From Caenorhabditis remanei (lineage: Eukaryota; Nematoda; Chromadorea; Rhabditida; Rhabditidae): DNA of 64,000 bases. The position numbers and the translations under genes were made by a program. Positions 1 through 13,641 of the stretch are shown piece by piece. Under the pieces are notes generated by a model. It did no database searches. It was not told the DNA's origin and worked only from the letters and a program-made list of their open reading frames with translations. The DNA is taken from NCBI RefSeq assembly GCF_010183535.1, contig NC_071333.1:12336587-12400586 (forward strand), given 5' to 3'. Within the stretch, counting starts at the first letter, position 1, and every line of letters begins with the position of its first letter.

Positions 1-113
1 GGGGGTAGGATAATAAATAAGAGAGCTCAACACTTCTATTACCAGAAAACGTTAAACTCAAATTATTTCGATATTAAAATCTGGTCATGAGTAAAACAGC
101 TATATAAAAACAT

Positions 114-3100
114 CTACCACGACTTGCAGCAGTTATACTCTTCTGTGGCAAAACCTCCAGAAGTGATATAGCAGTATGACCTAGGCGGGCAGTTGGGTTC
201 AAGTCCATTACAGATAATTAGTTTTCCACTGTCATCTCTGGTTGGTTCATTTCCAGGTGGGCAGTTTGCGCTTCCATTTCCAGTTTTGTATGCTCTGCCT
301 CCAGTTCCGGTTCCACTCGCTCCTCCACCGGATCCTCCGCTGTTCTTGTTCTTTGGTCGTGGTCTTCTGATTGGTGGACCCACAATTCGAGGTTTCTGAG
401 TTTCAGACTCCTGTCTGGCTGGTGTGGCAACAGTGGCCGGTTCAATGTTAGAAATTTCAATTTGCTCTCTGGGTAGCATTCTTTCAGATAGGGTGGCAAC
501 CTTATGTTTGGCATATGAAACAGGAATCGGTCGCTCAATGACGTCGATGTCTGAAATGTCTAGTTAGTACACACGGGAGGATAACAACAACAACAACTCT
601 GCACTTCACAAAAACGTGGTTGGTCTATTCGGTTTTGGGAGAAATGAAAACTGTCAAACCACACAAGTTGCTAGGTTCAGGTTCGGTGATGGGATATGTT
701 TTCACTTACCTTCTAATGGTTCACAGTTTCCCGAGTTGTCTACAAATCCTGGTTTGCACTTGCATTTTCCAGAGACACAGATCTTATTCTCACCACAGTT
801 AGCATCTTGTTCACAGTCAGCTAAAATTTAACAATCAATAAATGGTTTTGCTAGTTGAACGACTCACTTGAATGACGTGGCTTTGGTGTGACAACTGGAG
901 CAGCTTTAGTTGGTACGGTAACTCTGGTGGTGATTTGTGGTTGAGTTGGTGGCGGCATACATTGAACATTGAACACAATTTGTCCTGGTGGGCACATACA
1001 GATTCCGGTATCGTAGTCGCAGCTGGATCCTCCTTCACACACTTCTCCGCTTTCACAACTTTCCAATGGTTTAGCCATAACTTTCATTTTTGGAGTAGTA
1101 GACATTGGAAGTGCAACGCAAGTTCCAGACACAGCGATGTAACCAGGTTGGCAACGGCAAAGCCCGCTTTCACAGCTAAAACGAAAATAGTGAGTGGAAT
1201 AAAAAATAGTATGGTAAAAACATACGTGCTTCCTTTGGTGCAGAAAGAGTTTTCATTGCAGGATGTTCCTGGAGCAGCTTCAATTTTCTTTGGGGTCACA
1301 CATTGTCCATTTGAAATTTCTGATTTGTCTTGTGGGCACTCGCAAAGCTGAAACTATTATTAATGACCCAGATGTCCTGTTTCTGATATGAACCTTTCTG
1401 AACGAGCAAGTACTTCCTCCAACACATGTTTGTCCTTGGGTACAGCTCTCTCCTGGTTTGGAATAAAGTCTAGCGGTGGTAGCTGAAATGTTGTTTGTTA
1501 TGACCTATTCGGTTCAACAAAACAAGTAGTTTCCTGTTTTGTAAGTGCGAGCAAATAGTTCAAAAAGTACTGCGCGTGCTGAGTTCTTTGTGCTGTAAGC
1601 AGCGAGTGAGAGTGGTGTACTTTGAGTTTGAGTATTCTTATACTACTTATAGATTGGTCTTAGTGAACTATAATACAAGAAGCACAGCAAAACATTTTCA
1701 AACACACCAAGCAATTAAAAATCAGTAAAAAGAGAAAAAGATAGTTGGATATCATTCAAAGTTTCGAACCTTCATGTCGTGCTTTCCCACGAGCTTTTCG
1801 TCGTGCTGCCTCTTCAGGTGAGACACATCCGTCGTGATGAAGCACATAGTTCTCAGGACACTGGCAGGATTTGTTTATACACACAGTGTTACCCTTGCAG
1901 ATCAAACCGATTGCCGTGCACTCATCATCGGTCTGTATAGCTGTGGTGGTTAGAGGTACATGCGTTGGTATTTCGATGAAAGCGGGCTGTCGGCGAGTGC
2001 TGAGCAAGTCGGCTATGGTAAACGAGAACACACTTGTTGTTGGTGGTGGTGCGGTTGTTGTGGTATACGTGGTACCTTGGGTGGTGGTGGTTGACGGCAA
2101 AGTGGTTTGTCTTGAAGTGGTTGTGAACTTTTCACAACGCCCATTGTTGCTAGGCTGTTGACCTGCTGGACAGAGACAGAACCCTTCTATGCAGTTACTC
2201 CCACCCACACAAACATCAATAGGTCCTAGAACAAAGGAAAAGTTAATGATAGAACAGAGAAGAGACACTTCAAACCACATCTTCCTCCGGGCACTATTTT
2301 CTTGCCTTGTGGTGGAGCTTCGGTGACAACAAATGGTTGAGCCTTGGAGATGGTCACTTGTGGGACATGAACAGAGATTGGAAGTTGTGGTGGCAATGGA
2401 ACTTGTGGGATAGATGTCTAAAGTTTAATATTGTCAAAATACTGTATCCGTCAAGTTACTCTTGGTGGCAATGTTGGTTTTGGTCCGGATTGGATGCAAA
2501 TTCCTCTGTTGACAATCATAGATGGATCTGGACAGATACACCATCCTGAAATAAAGAACTAGAGGTTTTACTCGAAAATGTTATTTAAGTACCTTCTCTA
2601 CAAACTGATCCACCGGTGCATTCACGAAGATTAGAGCAAGAACCTCCTGGTGGGGAAGTGACTGGTTCATTAGCTGAAAATTGATCAATTGTAAAATTTG
2701 ATTAGCTCTTTTTTAGAGTTACAATAATAATGAAATGGGAAAATGGGAAAACTACATGCAAAATAGTTATTGACTAGGGAGAGAAAAACTCACGATTACA
2801 GCTCAAGTCACCAAACTTGCACATGCAAACACCGCCAAGACATGTTAGATCCTCACGACATCTAGTTACATTACTACATTGATAGCCGAAGCCAACATGC
2901 CAATCCCGAGAAACACATCGGTCGTCTTCCGGTAAGTCTTCGTAACTACATACACAGTAATTCTTATAACAAATCGAATCATTTCCACATTTTCTGATTC
3001 CATCACATCCACTGCCTGGGGGTACTAACTCCTTTTGTTCTACAATAGATTCTAGGCAGTTCTCTGTGTTGCCATCACAGACACAGACGTATTCCTGACA

Positions 3101-6100
3101 TTTGAAGTTTGGTTGACACTCCGAATCATTTGCACAGTCAATTGACGCGAGCTCTCGACGGACTAAACTTCTAAGACTGTTCTCATCATCATTACTCGGC
3201 TCAACTGCCAATTCTTCTTCCTGCTCCTCGTCATGGGTCTCATTTCGTTCCTCTGGCTGCGTTCTTTGTGAAGTTACGCAGTTACCATTGTTATTCACTG
3301 TACCTTCTGGACATTCACAACTCGAATCACCACATATGGAACCATTGATGCACACTTCACCATTCTCACAGGAGGTTTCTGGTAGTGCGACAATCACACA
3401 GATTCCAAGAATCAGTCGTTTGTCCTCAGCACATAAACATTTGCCCTCGGTGCATTCACTTCCAGAAAGACACATGGAATCTTCATCACATGGACCATCA
3501 ATAGGAACTAAGGAATAGGAATCTTCAGTTTCCACACATTCGCTATTCCATAAAACTGTATTTTCAACACACTGACAAATCATTCCCAATCCAAGAATGC
3601 TTTGACACGTGGAGTTGTTCTCACATGTTTCACCGTTCTGGCAGTTTTCGAGTGGAAGAGAAGATGTTCTTTTCATTTCAATTTTCTTTCCTTGACTGAA
3701 ACGAAATTCTCTCCCCAATGGTTGCAATCCAAGTACTCGTAGATCATCGACCTGTGGTGGACAAATCCCATTTTCTGCTGCCACATCTTGAAGGCATCTA
3801 CAGAAGTGATTTTCACACACTGAGTTTCCGAGACAAACTTCTCCAGTTCCACAATATTCTCCAGGGAAAGCAATTTTATATTTCATTGTACTGTTATTCT
3901 CTTGTTCCGCAACAGTTTTTGCTCCATAAGCAATAGGAAAACTGGAAAAGATTTGGGGGAAGTTGGAGTTAGGCTGGTTAGTATCAGGAGGTGGAGGGAT
4001 CATGGTAAAGGATAAGATTTCTGGCCATTTCGTAGTTGTGTGGAATAATCCTTCGTTTGTCATTTCCTGTAGACCTCTGAACTCGTTTTTCAGATTATTT
4101 TGAAGCGGTGTATTTTCCCCAATGTTCTTGTCGAATGGGAGTATGCTAAAACTTTTGTATTCTGGAGGACTGTTAAAGCACATATTGTCAGCAATCTTGT
4201 TTCCATTCTTGCATACACAGTATCCGTTATCACAGTAACTGGATTTCTGACAATTTCTCGAGGTGACACAATCCTTTCCAATAGATTCAAAAGTGTTCTC
4301 ACACTTCTTTCCTTTGGTTGCCATACCGGAAGGGCATTCACAGACGCCACTCATCAGACTACAATAGCTGTTGTAACTGCAGACTGTTTTGAGAGATGTG
4401 CAGTCTTCTCCGGGATGAGCCATTGTTGTATCTTTGCAATTTGATCCGGTACATGTGCAGATTCCAAACAAACACTCGGATTCATCGAAACATTGGTTTG
4501 AAGACATGCAAGGTTCTCCAATAGCAATAGCAGGCTCGCATATTCCCGATGTTGCACGGAATCCGGCCATACAGTTGCAAGCATTGGCGAAACAGAACGA
4601 GAAAGACGGGCATTCAGAGTTTTGGGTACATTGATGACCAGCTAGAATCGACGTGGATGGTCGATGAACGGCAGGTGGAGTCATCTCTGTTGGAATTGAA
4701 TTTTTAAATTCCATTTCCATTTTTTCGAGCTCATCTATTTTCCTTTGAACATAGATATTATCGACGGTTGTCGTTGGAATATAAGATGTTGTAGTGGTTG
4801 TTGGTGGAGCGGTGGTGGCAATCGGTTTGATCTTGTTGAAAACCGAGATCACCGAGTGTTTCTTTACACATTTTTTGTTCACATCCGCAACTTCATCATT
4901 CGGGCAACGACAGATTCCATCTTTGGCACAATAGGAACCTCCACCACATGGCTCACCACTGGCACACGATTTTCCAGGTATTACCAATAGTGCAAGATGA
5001 ATAGGGACACACTTCTGACCATCATTTACTAATCTCTTTTTGCATCTGCAGACGCCGTACTGACAGATTGATTCTCCAACACAGTCATAGCCATTTGATG
5101 GATCACAAGTCAGTCCTGGGAGTACATGATGAATTGCTGAGCGACAAGTAGAATCGATTATAGTCTCTCCTTTTTTGCATCGGCACACTCCTTCAATGCA
5201 TTTTGTGCGGAAGGAACATTCTGAAGTGGTGCTGCATTGACTACCGGGGGTTGCCTTTCCAGGGTGAGAAGAGAATGACACTTTCTCCTTTTGACAGACT
5301 TCACCATTCATTTTAAATCCTGAAAGGCATATGCAAAGACCGTCTGAGCATTTTCCGTTTACTGGACAAACGTCATCTGAGAAACATTTCAAATCGTTTG
5401 GTGTGTCATCATTTGTAGTTGTAGACGTAGATTCTTGAGTAGTTGGTATAAGACATCTATCATTTTCCAGCACCAAGTCTGCATCACAAAGGCAGACTCC
5501 ATCGCGACAAGCGGATCCTGCTAAGCAGTTGTCTTCTGTTGAACACGGCATCCCTGGTGTTTTGTCTTCACCAATTTTGTTATCCGATATTTGGTTGACA
5601 CTAGTTCCCACCGCGTCTACTCCATTCACACATCGTCCCAACACCGCAATGGTTTTTGATACACACATGCACATCCCAAACCGACACGCGGCTCCATTCA
5701 CACATTGTTGTCCTCTACGACAAGTTGATCCGATTGGCACCGCTGTTTGGACGCATCGTTGGTTGTCAAGTGTACGCGACGGATCACATCGGCATTTGCC
5801 GAGATAGCAGCTACTGCCACCGGAACACATCTCGCCATTCGAACAATGACCGCCAGGAAATTGTTTGCACTTTCCAATGAGCTCGACAGCTCCGTCGACA
5901 CATTGGCAAAGGGCGTCTTTGCACTTTGATCCGCCGGCACATCTATCTTTTGACGTACATTGATTGTTGATGTTTTTGAATGCACCGTAAAATTGAACAG
6001 GTTGACAGTTTCCATTCTGGAACATAAAAAATAGTCAAGAACTGAGAAATGAAAAACTTACAATGTCAAATTCTTCGGATTCGCAGCGACATTTTCCGTT

Positions 6101-9100
6101 TTCACACATATAATGCTCAGGACAAGATGATGAAACGGTACAATTTGTGTCTCGCATTCTAGTCAAGAATCCCGAGTTATCCGGTACGCAATTTCCATTT
6201 TTCTCGTGGAACCTTGGAAGACACTGACAAAATCCATCAATACATGCAGCATTTCTGCTTTTGCAAACATCTGGATTTGCAGCACAGTCTTCTGTCTGTC
6301 TCTTCTTTCTGGTCTTAGACGAAGTCAAGCAGTCAATATTATCAGGACATATACATATGTCGTTAACACAAGCACGAGGGTAGGAGCATGCCTTGGAACA
6401 TTCCGTCGGTTCAGGGAAATAAACTTCACAAGATTGGGAAGACATGTTATACGAATAACGATCGGGACAAATACATAGGTTTTGGAAGCACACACTTTGA
6501 TTGGAACAAGGATTAGACGAGGTGAATCCGCAGGGTTGGTTAGGGAATGATGTACCTGTTTGAGGGAAAATGGGATGGTTATTCAAGGGATAGTAATGAA
6601 ATAAAGAAGTAACCTGAGACACAAGTCTGATCAACCGCCTTTTGTCCCTCCGGGCATACACAAATCCGATCGATGCAATGGGTGCCACTGTGGGCGGCAT
6701 GGCATTGCAAGTCACTACGGCAACCAACTTGTCCCGGATAGATAACTAGAAGGAGAAGAGAACAGAAAAATAGAAAATGTAGAAGTCCCAAAACAAACCC
6801 TTTTCGCATCTTCCTTCGATGTTTACGTGAGTTGACAAGCACTGGCAGGATGGTGGATTGGTGTTTCCGTTACAGTATGCTCCAATCATACAGTCTGTGT
6901 TCAAGGAGCATCGGACTCCAACTCCGGCTTGCTTACTTCCTCCTAGAATATTATTCAATCTGATAACTCCAACTAAAAAAGTTTAACTTACCAATTTTCA
7001 TTTGATTAATCTTGATCGAACTTTTTGGCATTTGTGGTGGTGAAGTGTAAATCTGTTTCGGGATGTATTGAGTTGTTGGTGGAGTAGTCATGAAAGTTTG
7101 CATTGGTGGCCGAGTCGTTTGGTAGAAGATTTGTTGAGCCGGTGTTTGGATTGGTGGCTGCAATTAATAGGTTAGAATTCCTCACGCATATAATTCGTTT
7201 TACCTGAGTTTGGACTGGCGGCGATGGTGGAGGTCTGGTTTGTGGTGGAAGAGTTTGAATTGGGACTTGGACCGGTGGGAGGGTTGGTGGTGGTGTCATG
7301 ATTTGGACTGGAAACATATCACTTTATCTCTTCGAGTGAGCGTTGATTGTTTTTTTTTCATGGGACGAAATGAGTTTCACAAACTTCAATGTTTAGATTT
7401 ACTTTCAAGGAAATACAAAAAACATTCAATGGTTGGAATAAAATTTTTTTGAGGAAAACAATAAAACTACAAACCAGGTTGTGTTGTTTGAGCGGTCACA
7501 GAAATGCATTCTCCGTTACTCAGATCAGTATGAGCTGGGCACACGCAAACGGGAATCATCACGTCACAAACACTGCCTTTTCCACAGATCTCTCCGTTGT
7601 CGCACAACTCGCCAGGTCCTAAAAGTGTTAGAAGATTTGTTTTTGCATTCAAAAAACCATGACATTTGTGAATATATTAGAAGAGAGGAAGTATTTTCAC
7701 TCACCGACAAGTTTTTGTTGCTGACGAAGCACACATTTTCCTTCATGCTGGACAAGTGGGGACACGCAGGTACATCTTCCCATAACACAGGAACTTCCGT
7801 GGTCACACTCCGCAAGATCAGAGCAGAGAGCACCGATTCCAACTGGAATGATATTGAGAAATTATAAAGGAAAAATTGCAAACTTTTTGTGCTCTGGGCT
7901 AGCACATCACTGTTTTAAAACTAAACTTTAACGAAAAAAGACTTGAAAAATAATAAGAAAAGGAGAACCCAGGAAAACAAAAACTAGAAAACTAAGAAAG
8001 ATAGAAAAAGAGACCCTTTTGAACAGAGATAGTCGAAGCAGCAGGCAATACACATTCTCCATCACGAGCTTCAAGATCACCAGGACAGAGACAGATTCCA
8101 ATTGGAAGGGTACAGATCGAACCACCAACACAGATTTCGTTGGATTTGCACGAGGCACCAGGAATAGCTAGAAAAAAGGAGAAAACCAAAGAGTACCGAA
8201 AAGAGAAAATGAGAGAATTGAACCGTGCAATAAAATATGAGAAGTGACTCACCGAGAGTGGCAACCTTAGGCTTAACCTCTGGGACTTGAACATTCTGAT
8301 TATTGTTATTATTGTTATTATTGTTATTGTTCATGAGATTCTGGTTGTTTCCATTTTGTACTTCCTGATTTTTGTTGAAGTTGAATACGAATTTCTGGTT
8401 TGGATTCGGTTGGAATGGGTTGAATTCACTGGAACCTGCTCCATTATTCATGTTGTTCATCGGAGCTTGTTTGTTGTTATTGTTGTTATTATTATTCCAG
8501 TTGAAATTTGGATTCCAGTTGAAATCATTGTTTCCGTTTCCATTGGTATTGGGAACTGGGTTGTTTCCAAAATTGTTTCCATATTTGAAATTGTTATTTG
8601 GCTGGAAATCTGGAACCTCTTGCTGTCCGAATGGTAGAAAATTGTTGTTATTATTATTGTTTCTCTGAAAAGGTCGTTAATTCGCTTTACTTTTTTTCCA
8701 AAATCCACATACATGTCCATTGGCTCCGTTGAACGAATTGAAGAATTGTGCTGGTCCATCAACAGTGGCAGAGACAAATGGAGGTTGAGAGGATTCACAA
8801 GACAAAGTGTCTAGTTTTGGAGTCGTTCCATATGGACACATGCATCGAAGGGTGTCCAAGTCGCACACAGAACCTCCAATGCACGTTTCTCCATTTGCAC
8901 AACTATTGTTGAGGATAGCTGGAACATTATTTTATCGCTAGGTGAGTGAATTCTTTAACCAGACACTCACCAATACTCAATGTTTGTTGTTTACGTGCTT
9001 TTTTCTTCTGCTCCTTGCATTGTTGATTGATGAAGTCAAATACCATGTTATTCGGGCACAGTTTTCGTTCCCAGAAACCAATTGTTCTGGAAAAATCGAA

Positions 9101-9341
9101 AGATCAGAATCTTCTCGTTTCTATTTTCAAACTAACCCTACACCGACTCCTTGACAACTCATGAAGGCACGTTCATCACCATCTGGATCAGCTGTTAATA
9201 ATCCATCGAGTTCCTTATTACATGGCACATTGATTCCCACTTGTTGAGCTAAAAACCATTTTGTTAGTTCAAATTCTGGACTTTATCTGAAATACCTATA
9301 GTTATGTGATAGATAACTGAAATAGCGAGAAGCACTCGCAT
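114..9341 (-). CDS. Giant secreted EB-module cysteine-repeat protein, 23 exons, about 2,473 aa
   Basis: Joined exons (high to low): 9341-9296, 9248-9137, 9086-8971, 8918-8713, 8664-8253, 8167-8015, 7842-7705, 7618-7475, 7307-7204, 7157-6992, 6942-6799, 6745-6614, 6555-6062, 6016-2794, 2673-2593, 2545-2460, 2417-2276, 2225-1770, 1482-1394, 1347-1226, 1175-868, 820-710, 550-114. Every junction keeps phase, giving 2,474 codons including the stop. The start [16 protein letters not shown] is a signal peptide. Residues about 17-70 contain a [14 protein letters not shown] segment resembling a chitin-binding-like fold. About 36 modules follow with the spacing C-x(5-6)-C-x(3)-G/S-x-C-x(4-6)-C-x-C-x(10-14)-C, typical of nematode EB modules. 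Exon 6016-2794 alone codes for 1,074 residues and about 19 modules. Linkers are Asn-rich (8664-8253), Pro/Gln-rich (7307-6992) and Thr-rich (near 2100 and 4780). A basic KTRKKRQ site near 6310 could be cut by a furin-like protease. No transmembrane segment is seen, so the protein is likely extracellular matrix or cuticle related. The function is inference; I do not recognise the gene name. Confidence 0.85.
8299..8331 (-). repeat. Poly-asparagine codon repeat inside the EB-module gene
   Basis: Eleven consecutive AAC/AAT codons on the minus strand. A second run of eight lies at 8473-8496 in the same exon (8664-8253) and a shorter one near 8643-8660. The whole exon codes for an Asn-rich linker of about 137 residues between the first and second cysteine modules. 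It has no cysteine. Runs of this kind vary in length between relatives. Confidence 0.85.
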
Positions 9342-12300
9342 CGTTATTGTTGAAGCTGATTGTTCCCGCTAGATCTTCTGTCGTTGGAGAGCCTAAATTC
9401 AGAATTTGAAGGAAAAAGAAAAAAGTTGTAAGTTTCGAATACGGAAGTGAGATGCAATGGTCACAGCTCTGAGCGGTAAAGTAGGGAAAAGGGAGTGCAT
9501 GAATATATCAAGTACTATTGAAATCATTTTACGGTGCGACTACTCAACATGTTTACAAATCTCGGTTGTGCCTCAAGAAGACTTGTACTTGTGGAACTGG
9601 GCGGATCACATTAAAAACAGTGTGCACCGGTCAGTTGAATTGGCTCAAATAGACTAGGTGAGTAATCGGGTAGGAATGGGGATGTGAGGTGGTGAGGAAG
9701 ATTTGAAATGTTCGCTTTTAGAATGGAGTCATGAGATATTAGAAACTGTGAAAATTGTAATATAAAAAAGAAAAGTAGAAAGAAGGAGTAAACTTGAAAA
9801 GACATAAGTAATTTTGAGTGGTTCACGAATGACCACAAAAACGGGTGTCATCATTTGTTTACAGTCTGCTCATAGACCCTCCCGATTGGTATCAATATAG
9901 ATAGTTGAGACGGCGATTGTGGAGGGAAGATAAGATGAACGCGAGAGGGCGCAGCCAAGAGGTGTTCTTAGTTTTTGCGCAAGGAGTCCCCTCCCACGAG
10001 AAGGTTATTCCTCTTTTCTTCTCGGATTTTAGCACCCTACTCATTGGGGTTGGTCAACTCGATGTTGACTCAACAAGAGAGTCTTTTCCAATGTCGGTGA
10101 CCATATACCGGCGACAAAAGTTGGAAGAGAGATGAGAAGGAGCAGAGAGGGTGCGTGATGTTATGACAAGGAGATGGAGTCTCGATCAGAAGTGAATGAA
10201 GAAATGGGTGGGCTCGTCTCGGTTTCGGACGACTTTTTTTGGAAGCTGAGAACAAGTGTTGAACTAACGGATTAGAATCTACAGGTGGTTTTTCGAAACG
10301 AGGTGTGAATTCGGAATTCAGTGAAACGATATAAGGAGAGCATTCACGGATCAATTGTGGAGAAAACAATAGGGTGGACATGACTGCATTCCAAGGGAAT
10401 TCCGGAAACTTCCTAACTCTAACATGAGATGAGAAATAAAGAAACGAAGGGAATGACGAGGGATCGGTAAGAAATCTGAGACAGTATATCCAATCAAAAC
10501 TCAGAGATCTGAATAAAGAAACATGAAACTGTCGGATGGAACAATAGTGGATTTAAAAAGATGAGTATCGTAAAAAAGACTATAGTCGGAGAAAGACTTG
10601 GAACGTCGCATCTCGGCTTGTTGAACATCTCAATTACAGGAAAGAGTGGACTGGACTCTAGACCGGTGGTCAAATAGAGCATACAATCGAACGAGTTACC
10701 TGGATTTTTCTAAGAAATGGGAACGAGCGGAAATCGGTAGGCAAAATGCTCAAGTCTCGAATTTCAAAACCGATGAACAGGGTCTACCGAAGCGATTCAC
10801 GCGTTTGCACTAAGCTGCTTTGATGACCGCACGCCGCGTTATATTAATCATGTATAATTCGCACGATTGAAATGATGAAAAGACAACGAGAAAACGATAG
10901 ATCACTAGTTTTTTGAGTTTTCGGGAAAATAATCACCAAGGAGAGACAGAATAGAATATTATTTTGAACAATGCTTGATTTGATTTGGTTCAAGATATTA
11001 AACAGAAAATTTTGGAAAAATTGAGAAAACGAATGATTAGGAGGATCTCAAAAAACTGAAGACCCGAGGCATGTGAGATATATGACGAACAATAAAACAA
11101 TCTTCAGCTCTCGGCAGCTCACCCTTACCGCATCCCTTCTAAGCCCACAAATATAAACACAGACCGTTTGGGGAGCGCAGCCGGCTCTGCTTCAGCCACT
11201 TTCAAAAAGACTTGTTTGATTGTGTATATACCCGAATTTCTTTATCTTATCCACCTCTCGCTGACCAGCTCTCGTCGAGAGCTCTGCCCTCCCTCTCAAA
11301 CGGAGAAAAAAGTGGGAGGCACTGTGTATCGAAAAGCATGAGGCAAAAAAATGATAATGACTAAATTTAGTGAAGATGGATCTAGATCAAGAAATCAAGC
11401 TTTACTATATGTTGACCGTTTTTGGGAAGTGAGGTGTTTGAGGTGGTCAACGGTGGCAAACATGGAATTGGGATTGGCACGCGTCAAGAATAGTTACTAA
11501 GACTGTTCAAATAGAGAAATGCCCTTATTTTGACACATGTCAAAAGACAACTGCAAGATGGAAAGTGCACCAACACCGGATATGAACAGTTCGGTTGGCA
11601 ATGGCAGAGAGCGAAGAGATCATTTAGTACAAGCTGCATGTACATGTTAAGCTTGGAAAAAAGGCTGAGTGAGAAATCTTCTAATAATACAAATGTGGAA
11701 AACAAACGTGAATGTTGAGTTTAAAATGTTTGGATTTTTAGCTTTCTATTGCAGATGAACTCACCGTTTTTTTAATCTTATTCATAATTTATATACATAG
11801 TATAACGTCACCAGAAAAACTATATGTTCTTACTATTTAGAAGTACTCACGTGAGATTAAGAAACTATTGAGGGACTTCCGTGATTTCAAAGACTATATA
11901 ATATAGATAAGGGTGATTGTTGCTCTCTGCAAGAACTGGTCAGAACTAGTCCACTCGAACATATCAAAAAACGTCGTTTCCACTTTTTTATCAAACCATG
12001 ACACTTGAGATAATCATGTATTCTTCTTGTCCCCCATTTCCCCGCTGCTTTTCGTTTTCGACCGCCAGTACTTTCTACCCACCCGACTCTTCCAGTTTTT
12101 TTGGCCTGGTCAAGCCAAAATACAAGCGTGATAAGCATACAAGTGGATGTGGCGGAGAAGAAGGAGGGAGAACCTCTCGGCGGCTCGTCACTGAAGAGAA
12201 GAGTAGTGTGCGGAAGATCTAGATGGACATATGTTGAATTGTCGTGAGCGCGCAACACTTGTTGCTGAACAGTCCGTGCTCGAGCCTGCAGCAAGATAAA

Positions 12301-13641
12301 GCTGTGTTTCGAAACAAAAACAGTCTGAAGTCTTGTTGTTGAAGGATGGATTTCGAAAATGAAGTTGACACATACAAGAGAGGGAGCAAAGAGGGCAAGA
12401 TTTGCACTGAAAATAGAAACGAACGCACACTTGAGTGGCAAAGCTCGGGTTTCAATATCGAACTGTTCACAATGGCTTTGGTGGATATACAGTCATGAAA
12501 ATATGGGGCGAGACTATGGAATCGCTTCTAGCTGGGAAAACTGTACGAATCCAATTATTGGGATGCTCAGAAGTTTTTGAAACAAGCGATAGGATTGATA
12601 ATATCAGATCTCATAGTGATTTGTACTTTCACAGACCCTTGCATACCCGGATGTAAGAGTTTCTTCTAATTGCGTCAATCATTTCTTCATTTTCTCGATG
12701 CAACAACAAGATGGAACTCTTCGACTCCTCTATATCCGGAACGAGTTGCTTCTTCGCCTTTCTTTTCTTTTTCATCTTCTCCACTAAATATCTTCAAAAC
12801 CTTGACCATGCAATTAATTTGAATATTCAACCCGTTTTTCCGGGAAGCGAAGACATCGTGAGTGAGTGACAGGCCGACCCGAAAACTCGACTAATTTTAC
12901 TTTCTTCTACAATGTTCTGTTGCCTCACCTTCAAGCTGGGACCACGGCTTCTCCTCTTCACACTCACACTCCCCTTTCCATCTTCCTTCCTCATTCATTT
13001 TTTGCATTGGAGCACTCACCACCACCACCAACCCCAATACGCCCAATTGCATGCTTTCAACTTTTTGGTCTCGATATTTCACCCGAGGTTTTTTCCCGGA
13101 GAAGTTGAATGATAAATTATCAGAACTTTTTGAGACTGACCGCACGAAATACTATTTATGGATACGTGTTTTTGGGAGAATGTGAGATGCATCTGTGTCT
13201 GTGTTTATGTGTGCGGTGCTTCAAAGTTTTTCCCAACGTCCTCACTACTACGCCTAACCCGGAGGCTCGACCCCTTGCGCATGCTCCCTAAAACTTCAAG
13301 TTCCCGCTAATTGTTCCCCTGAGCATCAGATTCAATTGTGCTCTTCATGCTCATTCACAACATTCTATTCTTTCTTCTTTTTTTTCTTCGTGTTCAGATT
13401 TCATGGTTCATAACGCTCTCCTCTTTTCAACTCGTTTTATTTTTCTCCACACTTCTGTAGACTCAAACTGAAATGGGTCAACAAACCAATTAACTTTATT
13501 ACTTGTATTCTTCTATTCTTGAAATTGCTTTTCTGCAAAAAGAGTACTGAATGTATAATTCGTATCAAATTGGAAAACAGCTACTCGTATATTTTTGATT
13601 GTCAATGATTTCGAATTTTATATACTAGTTTATTTCAGAAA
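9342..13641. other. Divergent intergenic region between the EB-module gene and the cysteine-rich gene
   Basis: No reading frame here has worm-like codon use together with splice sites. A weak acceptor-like TTTAG on the minus strand near 9392 could end a 5' UTR intron or serve as a trans-splice site for the EB-module gene. The rest is AT-rich with scattered purine runs. It presumably holds the promoters of both divergent genes, but I see no specific site I can support. Confidence 0.6.

Noticed and set aside
7481..7905. 128-aa plus-strand and 113-aa minus-strand ORFs within the EB-module gene
   Set aside because: They run through introns and exons of the EB gene in wrong frames; the true exons 7842-7705 and 7618-7475 explain the open stretches.
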